Shown: positions 7,660 to 15,282 of the stretch, one piece after another | Layout: every line of letters starts with the position of its first letter | How positions within the stretch are numbered: position 1 is the first letter of the stretch | NCBI GenBank assembly: GCA_003157055.1 | Contig: PMIG01000115.1 | Coordinates: 1-19,299, forward strand | Length of the DNA: 19,299 nucleotides | Reading direction: 5' to 3' | DNA from: Bacteroidales bacterium | Lineage (GTDB): Bacteria > Bacteroidota > Bacteroidia > Bacteroidales > VadinHA17 | Position numbers and translations under genes: made by a program | Notes under the pieces: model-generated | Database searches by the model: none | The model's input: the letters and a program-made list of their open reading frames with translations, nothing else | What the model was told of the DNA's origin: nothing

Positions 7660-8502
7660 TTATTTATCGTCACAATCACACCCATCAAAGCTTTTTTTAT
7701 ACTGTTCGATGGCCTTGAGGCTCATACCCATGCTTGAAAATCCTCCGTCGTGGTAAAGGTTCTGCATAGTAACTTTTCGCGTAAGGTCCGAAAAGAGTGC
7801 TACACAATAATCGGCACACTCCTCGGCTGTTGCATTGCCGAGCGGTGACATTCTTTCAGAGAAGTCAATAAGAGATTCAAAACCGTGAATTCCGCTTCCG
7901 GCTGTAGTGGGGGTCGGTGACTGGGATATTGTATTGATCCGGACTTTCCTGTCGCGGCCATAAATATATCCGAAGCTGCGTGCTATTGATTCAAGGAGAG
8001 CCTTGGCATCACCCATATCGTTATATCCTGAAAGGGTTCTTTGAGCTGCCACGTACGACAAAGCCACAACAGAGCCCCATTCCCTTATTGAATCAAGCTT
8101 GTATGCTGTCTGAAGTATCCTGTGGAAACTAAGCGCTGATATATCGAAGGTCTTAAGCATATTCTCATAGCTTGTCTGCTCATAGGGAATATCTTTTCTA
8201 ACGTTGGGTGACATTCCTATAGAATGAAGAATGAAATCGAACTGACCGCCGAATACTTTCATGCTTTCTGTTAGTAATGCATCAATATCTTCCATCTTTG
8301 TAGCATCGGCAGTGATGATCTTGCTTCCGGTGATCTCAGCCAACTCATTTATTGACCCCATCCTAACTGCAACAGGAGAATTTGTCAGAACAAGCAGTGC
8401 TCCTTGCTGCCAGGATTTCAAAGCTACCTGCCAGGCAATCGATTTTTCATTCAGGGCACCGAAAATAATTCCTTTTTTCCCTTTTAATAATGAGCCTTCC
8501 AT
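7660..8502 (-). CDS. fabI: Enoyl-[acyl-carrier-protein] reductase (NADH)
   Basis: Reduces trans-2-enoyl-ACP to acyl-ACP in the last step of the type II fatty-acid elongation cycle. The 280-residue protein is a divergent short-chain dehydrogenase: nucleotide-binding start KGIIFGALNEKSIAW (about 10-24), and the FabI catalytic pair Tyr160 and Lys167 in SGYNDMGDAKALLESIAR, with Tyr150 in VVALSYVAAQ. It shows the Bacteroidota form with SMGMS near the C-terminus and an acidic, Cys-containing tail (DGCDCDDK). FabI is the target of triclosan-type inhibitors in other bacteria. It lies 96 bases after recN on the same strand; I see no TAnnTTTG box in that gap, so it may be the last gene of the bamD operon. 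The gap contains a small hairpin (8535-8554). Confidence 0.94.
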   Translation of the reverse strand: MEGSLLKGKKGIIFGALNEKSIAWQVALKSWQQGALLVLTNSPVAVRMGSINELAEITGSKIITADATKMEDIDALLTESMKVFGGQFDFILHSIGMSPNVRKDIPYEQTSYENMLKTFDISALSFHRILQTAYKLDSIREWGSVVALSYVAAQRTLSGYNDMGDAKALLESIARSFGYIYGRDRKVRINTISQSPTPTTAGSGIHGFESLIDFSERMSPLGNATAEECADYCVALFSDLTRKVTMQNLYHDGGFSSMGMSLKAIEQYKKSFDGCDCDDK

Positions 8503-8534
8503 TTTTAATATCTTTTATTTTTACCTCTTTCCAG

Positions 8535-8554
8535 CCTTCCCCAACAGGAGAAGG
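8535..8554 (-). other. Small hairpin in the fabI leader
   Basis: In the minus-strand RNA an 8-bp stem (CCTTCTCC with GGGGAAGG, one G-U pair) closes a four-base UGUU loop, 33 bases before the fabI ATG. No T-run follows, so it is not a standard terminator. Next to it, at 8568-8583, is a run of six C and four G flanked by T and A. Confidence 0.5.
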
Positions 8555-8598
8555 AGGTGGTTCTTCATTTCCCCCCGGGGAAAAAATAAATGGAGTAT

Positions 8599-10263
8599 TT
8601 ATTTCCCAGCGGCCTTCAGAAGCTCCTTCGCATTACGGATCGCTGTTTCAGTTATTTCACTGCCACTTAAAAGCTTTGCGACCTCGTTTACCCTCTCTTC
8701 ATGAGTTAACAATTTAACCCGTGTAATTGTTGAATCGCCTGAATCATCCTTATAGACATAGTAGTGTTTCGTCCCCCTGGAGGCTACCTGCGGGAGATGT
8801 GTAATATTCACCACCTGCATGTATTTTCCCATTCCTGCAAGGATCTGTCCGACCTTATCAGCCACTTCACCCGACACGCCCGAATCGATCTCATCAAAAA
8901 TAATTGTCGGCAGGTTGTTGTTTTTTGTAAGCAGCGACTTAAGGCTGAGCATCACTCTCGATAATTCACCTCCGGATGCAATCTTAGCAAGGTTTTCTGG
9001 TTCAACCTGTTTGTTTGCAGAAAAGAGAAAGTCAGCATGATCAGTGCCTGTGGCAGTAAAATCATGGAGCTTTGTCAAAGAAACGCGGAATCTCGCATTG
9101 GGCATTCCGAGCTGCTTCAGCAGATCAGTAATTTTCTTTTCAACATCGTCAAGAATGTTATTCCTTCTTATTGAAATTCCGTCAGAAAGGCTTTTAAGTG
9201 CTGATGTCTCTTTCTTCAGCGCAGATTCAACCTCAACCATCCGTTCATCGCTTGTTTCGATTGATTTTACCTGCTTCCGAATTTCTTCCCTTTTTACAAT
9301 CAGTTCGTCAAGTCCCTTCACGCGATGCTTCTGGATCAATGAGTAAAGAGAATCGAGCCTGTCATTTACCAGGGCAAGACGATTCGGATCGGCATCGATT
9401 GTGGCCATCATCTTTTCAATTTCACCAGCCAGATCATTAAGCTCAATAAACGAAGACTCGCTTCTGCGAAGGATCTCATCACCGTTTGGGAGGAATTCTG
9501 ATATTTTTAAAAGAGCTGATTTCGCTTCACGTAATAACAACAGGACTGATGCACTATCTGAAGAAAGAAGGTTTGAAGCATTGCTCAGTCCGAGTTTGAT
9601 TTCCCCGGCATGGCTAAGCAGTTCCTGTTCCTTCTCAAGCTCCTCCTGTTCACCTTCCCTGAGCTTAGCTTCCTCGAGCTGAGTAAGCTGGAACTGGAAA
9701 TATTCAAGATCTGCCTTGTTCCGGTCAGCCTTTTCCTTTAACTCACTAAACTCCCCCGACAGAGACCGGTAATTATTATAAACAAACTTGTATTCATCTA
9801 TCAGCTTTGAGGTGCCTGCAAAAGAATCAATGACATTCAGTTGGAAGGAATTATCATGAAGCATCAGAGTCTGGTGCTGGGAATGGATATCAATAAGGTG
9901 GTCTCCCAGCTCCCTGAGAAGGTTTATGGTAACAGGTGTGTCATTTATAAAGGCTCTCGATTTGCCTGCAGGGTTTATTTCCCTCCTCATGATGGTAACG
10001 GGCTCGTAGTCGAGTTCATTAGCTGTAAAGAAATCAGAGAGGTCATATTCGCCGATCCTGAATGTTCCCTCCACTACGCATTTTTCATTCTTCTCCAGCA
10101 GCACTGACGAATCGGCTCTGCTTCCAAGGATCAGTGAAAGGGCGCCGAGGAGAATAGATTTTCCTGCGCCAGTCTCACCTGTAATAATTGTCAGTCCGTC
10201 CTCAAGTTCAACGTCCAGATCCTTAATAAGTGCATAATTTTGAACATAAAGTTTTACCAGCAT
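8599..10263 (-). CDS. recN: DNA repair protein RecN (SMC-like ATPase)
   Basis: RecN is an SMC-like ATPase that acts early in double-strand-break repair by recombination, tethering DNA ends. The 554-residue protein starts MLVKLYVQNYALIKDLDVEL, typical for RecN. Walker A is GETGAGKS (29-36), the ABC signature is ASGGELSRVM (429-438), and Walker B with the catalytic Glu is IIFDEIDSGVSG (454-465). The middle (about 150-370) is rich in Glu, Lys and Leu, as expected for the antiparallel coiled coil, which is short as usual in RecN. It follows the DUF4835 gene by 14 bases, within the bamD operon. Confidence 0.96.
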   Translation of the reverse strand: MLVKLYVQNYALIKDLDVELEDGLTIITGETGAGKSILLGALSLILGSRADSSVLLEKNEKCVVEGTFRIGEYDLSDFFTANELDYEPVTIMRREINPAGKSRAFINDTPVTINLLRELGDHLIDIHSQHQTLMLHDNSFQLNVIDSFAGTSKLIDEYKFVYNNYRSLSGEFSELKEKADRNKADLEYFQFQLTQLEEAKLREGEQEELEKEQELLSHAGEIKLGLSNASNLLSSDSASVLLLLREAKSALLKISEFLPNGDEILRRSESSFIELNDLAGEIEKMMATIDADPNRLALVNDRLDSLYSLIQKHRVKGLDELIVKREEIRKQVKSIETSDERMVEVESALKKETSALKSLSDGISIRRNNILDDVEKKITDLLKQLGMPNARFRVSLTKLHDFTATGTDHADFLFSANKQVEPENLAKIASGGELSRVMLSLKSLLTKNNNLPTIIFDEIDSGVSGEVADKVGQILAGMGKYMQVVNITHLPQVASRGTKHYYVYKDDSGDSTITRVKLLTHEERVNEVAKLLSGSEITETAIRNAKELLKAAGK

Positions 10264-10277
10264 AAACTGAAATTAGG

Positions 10278-11204
10278 TCAATTTGCCGAAATGATCTTTT
10301 CGTACGTTGTCTTTTTCGAAGGATCTATTTCGGTAAGTATCTGTACAACCCTGCTTTTTTCTTCAGGAAATGATTCTGTGAAAATATTAACAATTTCATC
10401 AGACTTGGCATCCATAATAATCTCAACAATATACATGAACGGGTCGGGTTTTTTCCTGTAAACATCCTGGATAAGCTTCAGGCTTTCCACGATACTGATC
10501 CTGGCCTCAGATATTTTTGATTCCATCTTATCGAGCCCGTTAATATAGTATTCATAAAGAAATTGTCTGACTCCTTCATATTCCTTATCGAGTGCGTTTT
10601 TGACCAGCCAGTACCTGTTCCTGTTCCTTGATCCGTCGTAAGGCTTCCATCCGGGTTCGGGTGCATTCTGGGCATTTGAGACTATCTTCTCAGCCATCTG
10701 AAAATACTCTGTTCCTCCTTCAGGGGAAAATGTGTCGGCATCAAAGCCAAGAATCATATAAGTATAATAGGCAAGAACAGACACAAGGCTCGATCGGTAT
10801 GTGGTAGGATCAAATTCAAGGGGTTGAAATTCAACATAACTGAATCTGAAGCTGTTATCAATGAAATTTAATACCGTTGAGTTATAGGTAGTATTATAAA
10901 CGGGTCTTTTAAGCTGTATCGTAATGGTTCCCGAGAATTCATCTGCCGATAACTGGTCTGTAAGATTAATTAGAATAGAACATTCTACCCTTTCAGCATA
11001 AGTGAATACATGGTTAGTCCAGACCGTATTATTCATGAACTCATAAATGTCTTTCTGCATGTTATCAAAGACTTCACGGTTCGATCCCTGTATCTTCTGG
11101 GACGAGATCTGAACATTGCAGTATAGCTCCTGTGAAAATGCAACTCCAGGGATCAGCAAAAGGACTGACAGCGCAATATTTTTAAGGAGGTTGACTTTTA
11201 CCAT
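10278..11204 (-). CDS. Secreted DUF4835 family protein
   Basis: A 308-residue protein with a clear signal peptide (MVKVNLLKNIALSVLLLIPG, cleavage near FSQ-ELYC). The mature part starts ELYCNVQISSQKIQGSNREV, the conserved opening of DUF4835, a Bacteroidota-restricted family almost always encoded between coaBC and recN. The role is not established to my knowledge. Some databases may call the family PorD and link it to type IX secretion; I am unsure and give no symbol. The sequence looks soluble periplasmic or surface-anchored, with no transmembrane helix after the signal. It lies 9 bases after coaBC and 14 before recN. Confidence 0.88.
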   Translation of the reverse strand: MVKVNLLKNIALSVLLLIPGVAFSQELYCNVQISSQKIQGSNREVFDNMQKDIYEFMNNTVWTNHVFTYAERVECSILINLTDQLSADEFSGTITIQLKRPVYNTTYNSTVLNFIDNSFRFSYVEFQPLEFDPTTYRSSLVSVLAYYTYMILGFDADTFSPEGGTEYFQMAEKIVSNAQNAPEPGWKPYDGSRNRNRYWLVKNALDKEYEGVRQFLYEYYINGLDKMESKISEARISIVESLKLIQDVYRKKPDPFMYIVEIIMDAKSDEIVNIFTESFPEEKSRVVQILTEIDPSKKTTYEKIISAN

Positions 11205-11213
11205 CCGTATAAA

Positions 11214-12422
11214 TTATTTGATCATTGAAATAATTTTGTCGAGAATATCCCTGGCAGCTTCTTCTTTGGATTTCAACTCAAATTTATCAATATTATTGTA
11301 CTTGTCAATAATGGTTATTTTGTTTGTAGAATGTTCAAAACCTGCGCCAGGCTCCTTCAATGAATTCAAAACAATAAGATCCAGGTTTTTTCTATTAAGC
11401 TTTGCCGTGGCGTTTTTAATTTCATTATTTGTCTCGAGGGCAAAACCAGCGATAAACTGCGATGCCTTTTTACTTCTTCCAAGTATTGCTGCAATATCAG
11501 CGGTAGGTTTAAGCTTAAGAGTAATTGAATCAATGCCCTTTTTCATTTTTTCCTTTTCAACCTTTACCGCCGTATAATCAGCTACTGCAGCCGAGAGGAT
11601 GGCAATATCACATTCCGGGAACCGATTAATGCATTCTGAGGCCATTGATGCTGCAGTAGTTACGCGTGTGATCTTTACAGATTTGTTTTCCGGAATTATA
11701 TTTACCGGACCAAGTATCAGCTCGACATCTGCACCATAATCAGCAGCAGCATCAGCAATAGCAATACCCATTCTTCCTGAAGAATAGTTACTGATAAAAC
11801 GAACGGGGTCTATTGGTTCGCGGGTAGGTCCTGCATTTATAAGGAGCCGTTTACCGCTCAGCGGTTTTTTGATTTTTTTTTTTGACAGGAAATTTACAAT
11901 TTCCCTTACTTTATCTTCGGGTTCGGCCATCCTTCCTTTTCCTGTCAGACCGCTTGCCAGTTCGCCGCTGGCAGGCTCAATTATTATATTTCCAAACGCT
12001 TTCAGAGTCTCAATATTGATTTTTGTAGCAGGATGGTTTAGCATATCGGTATCCATTGAAGGAGCAATCATTACCGGGCATTTTGCCGAAAGATAAGCTG
12101 TCAACAGCAGGTTATCGGCTATTCCGCCTGCCATCTTTGCGATTGAATTTGCAGTTGCAGGAGCAATCAGATAGAGGTTGGCCCATAATCCGAGGTCGAC
12201 ATGACTGTTCCAATCGCCATTCTCCTGATTATAAAACTCTGTAAGGACAGGATTTTTCGATAAAGTTGAAAGGGTGAGAGGGGTAATAAATTCCCTGGCA
12301 TGGGCGCTCATTACTACTTTTACCACAGCTCCTTCTTTAACAAGCAACCGGATGATAGTTGCAGTTTTATAGGCTGCAATACCCCCGGTCACACCCACAA
12401 GTATATTTTTGCCTTTCAGCAT
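11214..12422 (-). CDS. coaBC: Phosphopantothenoylcysteine decarboxylase / phosphopantothenate-cysteine ligase
   Basis: A 402-residue bifunctional enzyme for two steps of coenzyme A synthesis: CoaB joins 4'-phosphopantothenate with cysteine (CTP-dependent, EC 6.3.2.5) and CoaC, an FMN enzyme, decarboxylates the product (EC 4.1.1.36). CoaC spans about 1-180: flavin-binding GVTGGIAAYK (10-19) and catalytic His74 in NSHVDLG. CoaB spans about 188-402: NAGPTREPIDPVRFISNYSS (196-215) and the SAAVADY motif near 278. Two CoaC positions differ from E. coli Dfp: the PxMNxxM motif reads PSMDTDM, giving Asp124 for Asn125, and the substrate-recognition-clamp Cys158 is Ser157 in GELASGLTGKGRM. I believe these substitutions are common in Bacteroidota but cannot check. 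It lies 14 bases after rpoZ in the operon. Confidence 0.95.
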   Translation of the reverse strand: MLKGKNILVGVTGGIAAYKTATIIRLLVKEGAVVKVVMSAHAREFITPLTLSTLSKNPVLTEFYNQENGDWNSHVDLGLWANLYLIAPATANSIAKMAGGIADNLLLTAYLSAKCPVMIAPSMDTDMLNHPATKINIETLKAFGNIIIEPASGELASGLTGKGRMAEPEDKVREIVNFLSKKKIKKPLSGKRLLINAGPTREPIDPVRFISNYSSGRMGIAIADAAADYGADVELILGPVNIIPENKSVKITRVTTAASMASECINRFPECDIAILSAAVADYTAVKVEKEKMKKGIDSITLKLKPTADIAAILGRSKKASQFIAGFALETNNEIKNATAKLNRKNLDLIVLNSLKEPGAGFEHSTNKITIIDKYNNIDKFELKSKEEAARDILDKIISMIK

Positions 12423-12436
12423 TTTCAGGCTGGTTT

Positions 12437-12769
12437 TTATTTTGGCCTGTTCTGATTTTCAGGGTTCCTGTAAAAAATCTTACCTTCCTCCAGCTCCTGC
12501 AATGCAATCAGGGTCGGCTTTGGAAGTCTCTCATAGTATTTAGATATCTCTATCTGTTCACGGTTTTCAAAAACCTCCTCGAGATTGTCGCTGTATGAAG
12601 CAAACTCTTCAAGCTTCTTGTTCAGTTCCTGCTTCATTTCAACAGAGATCTGGTTGGCTCTCCTTGAAACAATAATTACTGTTTCATAAATATTTCCCGT
12701 GCCCCTGGTCATAAGGTCAAGGTTACGTGTAATTGTCGTTACCGGAGCTGCTGATTTTCTGTAATCCAT
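12437..12769 (-). CDS. rpoZ: DNA-directed RNA polymerase omega subunit (Bacteroidota type)
   Basis: A 110-residue protein of the Rpb6/omega family, which helps RNA polymerase assemble. MDYRKSAAPVTTITRNLDLM is the Bacteroidota opening, followed by the omega core TGNIYETVIIVSRRANQISV (24-43), equivalent to the helix that clamps the beta-prime C-terminus. The C-terminal half (KPTLIALQELEEGKIFY) is also typical of this group. It begins 6 bases after bamD and is followed 14 bases later by coaBC. The omega-coaBC pairing is seen in other phyla too, which supports the call despite weak similarity to E. coli RpoZ. Confidence 0.9.
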   Translation of the reverse strand: MDYRKSAAPVTTITRNLDLMTRGTGNIYETVIIVSRRANQISVEMKQELNKKLEEFASYSDNLEEVFENREQIEISKYYERLPKPTLIALQELEEGKIFYRNPENQNRPK

Positions 12770-12775
12770 AATTAT

Positions 12776-13594
12776 TTATTGAATATTAGCTTCATTTCCA
12801 GGAGTCTGAATTTTTAACTGTTTAGCTGTTGCCTGGTATATTTTTTTAACATCTTTCGCGTATTTGCTCTTTGGAAATTCTTCCATAAAGGAATAATAAT
12901 CATCGAGAGCAGCCTGATACCTCTCCTTCTGCTTTATGGGCAAACTTTTCTCGGCATAAAGGTAAAGAGAACTAAGCTTGAGGTACATCATTTCCTCGCG
13001 ATATTTTGTTTCTGCAAACTCTTTAAGGGAATTTGACAGGGCAACTACGGCTGCCTTATACTGATTCATATCATAATAGAGCTTCGCACTGATATATGAT
13101 TTCTCAACAAGCCTTTCGTGAAGATCATCAAGCAGTTTTTTACACTCTTCAGTTCTTGAACTGTTCGGATACCTCGAAATAAAAATAGTAAAGCCTTCTA
13201 TTGCCTTTTTAGTATTATCCTGATCAAGTTCCGCGCGTGGTGAACTATTATAATCACACATGGCCGACATATAATATGCTTCTTCAATATATTTCCCGTA
13301 ACCGTACTGATCAATGTAAGATTTGTACACTGTGCCTGCCAAATCGTATTGCTTCATGCCATAATAGCCTTGACCATTCATCCAGATAAGATCCTCAGCC
13401 TCTTCAGTCGCCCTGTAACGGGGAATGATCTGCTCAAGGAGCTCGCTCGACTTAACATACTTGCCTGCATCGAAGTATTCCTTAGCTTTGGCTTTTTTCA
13501 TATCATAGTCCGTACTCTTCAGTATCTTCTGATACTCACCGCAGGAAGTAACCAGCATTAATGCCAGCAATAATATATATGTCCTTGGCCTCAT
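12776..13594 (-). CDS. bamD: Outer-membrane assembly lipoprotein BamD
   Basis: A 272-residue lipoprotein of the beta-barrel assembly machine, anchored in the inner leaflet of the outer membrane, where it recognises unfolded outer-membrane proteins with BamA. The N-terminus has a lipoprotein signal with lipobox LVTSC (Cys18). The rest is TPR-type helical repeats, seen in AKAKEYFDAGKYVKSSELLE, AGTVYKSYIDQYG and KAIEGFTIFISRYPNS. BamD is 245 residues in E. coli; the longer Bacteroidota form is normal. It is the first gene of the minus-strand operon, with a candidate -7 box 13 bases before the start. Confidence 0.92.
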   Translation of the reverse strand: MRPRTYILLLALMLVTSCGEYQKILKSTDYDMKKAKAKEYFDAGKYVKSSELLEQIIPRYRATEEAEDLIWMNGQGYYGMKQYDLAGTVYKSYIDQYGYGKYIEEAYYMSAMCDYNSSPRAELDQDNTKKAIEGFTIFISRYPNSSRTEECKKLLDDLHERLVEKSYISAKLYYDMNQYKAAVVALSNSLKEFAETKYREEMMYLKLSSLYLYAEKSLPIKQKERYQAALDDYYSFMEEFPKSKYAKDVKKIYQATAKQLKIQTPGNEANIQ

Positions 13595-13607
13595 AAAAAA
13601 TGTTGCG

Positions 13608-13615
13608 CAAAATTA
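13608..13615 (-). promoter_or_regulatory. Candidate -7 box of the bamD operon
   Basis: On the minus strand this reads TAATTTTG, an exact TAnnTTTG match ending 13 bases before the bamD ATG. No good TTTG box is visible at the usual distance, so the upstream half is missing or weak. Confidence 0.45.
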
Positions 13616-13833
13616 CAATAAAATTTTCATATCAGAGATATAAACGTAAATATTATCCATTTATTCTTTCGCTATCTGCCAGGAGAAGAATAACTCTCTT
13701 CCCACCCTATGTAAGGCCTCTTTCGACATTCCAACTCCTTCGCTAAAATTGCCCGTCTGGCTGTTTCTTAACGCCAGGACCTCTCCTTGGGGGAAAATGA
13801 AAGGGGGCAATACATCTGAAACAGAAGCTAAAT

Positions 13834-13853
13834 TAGGTATAAATAGGTATAAC
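13834..13853. repeat. Tandem 10-bp repeat upstream of a promoter
   Basis: TAGGTATAAA (13834-13843) is followed directly by TAGGTATAAC (13844-13853). The pair ends 18 bases before the -7 box at 13872, covering the region where the -33 element and activators bind. A repeat of one helical turn is a common layout for an operator, so this may be a regulator site; it could also be chance. Confidence 0.6.
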
Positions 13854-13871
13854 ATGGAAACTTCTATTCTA

Positions 13872-13879
13872 TACTTTTG
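13872..13879 (+). promoter_or_regulatory. Candidate -7 box of the alpha-oxoamine synthase gene
   Basis: TACTTTTG is an exact TAnnTTTG match. No TTTG lies at the right distance upstream; the tandem repeat takes that place. If used, transcription starts near 13885, which excludes the in-frame GTG at 13879 and supports the ATG at 13903. Confidence 0.5.
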
Positions 13880-13902
13880 TGAAGAATTTTATAAAACGAA
13901 GT

Positions 13903-15147
13903 ATGGATATTTTCGATAAAATTAAATCAAATAAAGGTGCACTTGGGCAGTATTCAGATATGGCTCATGGGTACTTTGCCTTCCCCAAGCTCGAAGGAGA
14001 AATAGGTCCAAAAATGAGATTCAGAGGGAAAGAAGTTCTTGTTTGGAGCCTGAATAATTACCTGGGACTGGCTAATAATCCTGAAATAAGAAAAACCGAT
14101 GCAAAATACACCGGTGAATACGGACTTGCATACCCTATGGGTGCCCGGATGATGTCGGGCCATAGCACTAACCATGAGAGATTCGAGAAGATGGCTGCCG
14201 ATTTTGAACACAAGGAAGATGCATACCTTCTTAATTTCGGTTATCAGGGAATGGTCTCCATTATCGACGCCCTGGTCAACAGGCATGATGTAATCGTTTA
14301 TGATTCAGAATCACATGCATGCATTATGGATGGATTGAGGCTTCATATCGGAAAAAGATTTGCATTTCATCATAATGACATTGAAAGTTGCGAAAAACAG
14401 CTTCAGCGCGCAACAAAACTCACTGAAGAAACCGGCGGCGGTATCCTTGTGATCACCGAGGGAGTTTTTGGAATGGCAGGCGATCTTGGCAAACTTGACA
14501 AGATAACTGCACTTAAAAAGAAATACAATTTCCGTTTTCTTGTCGACGATGCACATGGCTTTGGAACGATGGGTGCAAACGGCCGTGGAACCGGTGAACA
14601 TTTTGGTGTTCAGGACCTTATTGATGTTTACTTTGCCACATTCGCCAAATCAATGGCAGGTATAGGAGGTTTTGTCGCAAGTACCAGGGAAGTCATTTCT
14701 TATCTCAGGTACAACCTGAGGTCGCAGATATATGCCAAATCCCTGCCGATGGCAATGACACTTGGTGCTATAAAGCGCCTTGAGATTATTCAGGCACATC
14801 CGGAATACCGTGAAAAACTATGGACAAATGTAAGAGCCCTGCAGAAAGGGCTGAAGGATGCCGGGCTTAATCTTGGCAATACAGAATCGCCGGTAACTCC
14901 CGTGTTCATGAAGGGCGGAGTCACCCGGTCAACTCAGCTGATCTATGATCTCAGGGAACATTATAATGTTTTTTGTTCTGTGGTTATTTACCCTGTAGTT
15001 CCAAAGGATGTTGTAATGCTGCGACTCATCCCAACTGCTGCCCATTCACTCGATGACGTGGATTATACAGTAAAAGCCTTCAAGGAGATAAAAAGGAAAA
15101 TCGACAATAACGAATACCCTGATGAGATGGCGGATTTTACCAAGTAA
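13903..15147 (+). CDS. PLP-dependent alpha-oxoamine synthase (serine palmitoyltransferase-like)
   Basis: A 414-residue fold-type I PLP enzyme that would condense an amino acid with an acyl thioester, losing CO2. Key residues are in place: His138 (DSESHAC, stacking on PLP), Asp215 and His218 in VDDAHGFGTMG, and the PLP lysine Lys249 in ATFAKSMAGIGGF. The opening (MDIFDKIKSNKGALGQYSDM) and WSLNNYLGLANNPEIRK mark a subgroup common in Bacteroidota. Possible roles are serine palmitoyltransferase (sphingolipids), cysteate acyltransferase (sulfonolipids, capnine) or, less likely, 2-amino-3-ketobutyrate CoA ligase. Sequence alone does not decide, and no biotin or threonine-catabolism genes are nearby. 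The start at 13903 gives the family N-terminus; the GTG at 13879 would lie inside the promoter box. It is monocistronic, with a terminator at 15172. Confidence 0.88.
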   Translation: MDIFDKIKSNKGALGQYSDMAHGYFAFPKLEGEIGPKMRFRGKEVLVWSLNNYLGLANNPEIRKTDAKYTGEYGLAYPMGARMMSGHSTNHERFEKMAADFEHKEDAYLLNFGYQGMVSIIDALVNRHDVIVYDSESHACIMDGLRLHIGKRFAFHHNDIESCEKQLQRATKLTEETGGGILVITEGVFGMAGDLGKLDKITALKKKYNFRFLVDDAHGFGTMGANGRGTGEHFGVQDLIDVYFATFAKSMAGIGGFVASTREVISYLRYNLRSQIYAKSLPMAMTLGAIKRLEIIQAHPEYREKLWTNVRALQKGLKDAGLNLGNTESPVTPVFMKGGVTRSTQLIYDLREHYNVFCSVVIYPVVPKDVVMLRLIPTAAHSLDDVDYTVKAFKEIKRKIDNNEYPDEMADFTK

Positions 15148-15171
15148 AAATAAAATACTTCAATATTAACG

Positions 15172-15196
15172 GGCTCTCACCATGAGAGCCTTTTTT
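15172..15196 (+). terminator. Intrinsic terminator after the alpha-oxoamine synthase
   Basis: GGCTCTC (15172-15178) and GAGAGCC (15184-15190) form a perfect 7-bp stem with loop ACCAT, followed by six T. It lies 24 bases after the stop codon. Confidence 0.92.
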
Positions 15197-15282
15197 ATTT
15201 CGAACAAATCCTTTTGTCGTTCGTTATATGACTATGCATTGCCTCACCAAATAACGGTTAATTTATTCTAGGGTGTGGTAAT

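Larger units (their letters stand above)
13595..13902. other. 308-base spacer between bamD and the alpha-oxoamine synthase
   Basis: This divergent spacer holds a -7 box for bamD at its left end and, at its right end, a tandem 10-bp repeat and a -7 box for the plus-strand gene. The middle (about 13675-13810) is richer in G and C than its flanks, with patches such as CTCTCCTTGGGGGAAAATGA (13781-13800) that resemble the GC-rich gap before fabI. A minus-strand reading frame of 64 codons crosses it, but it has no recognisable protein features and I do not call it a gene. Confidence 0.6.

Noticed and set aside
13661..13855. 64-codon minus-strand reading frame in the spacer before the alpha-oxoamine synthase
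   Set aside because: It has no recognisable motif, overlaps the tandem repeat and GC-rich patches, and lies in what looks like regulatory or repeat DNA.
13879..13902. GTG start for the alpha-oxoamine synthase
   Set aside because: The GTG overlaps the predicted -7 box and the eight extra residues are not family-like; the ATG at 13903 gives the conserved opening.
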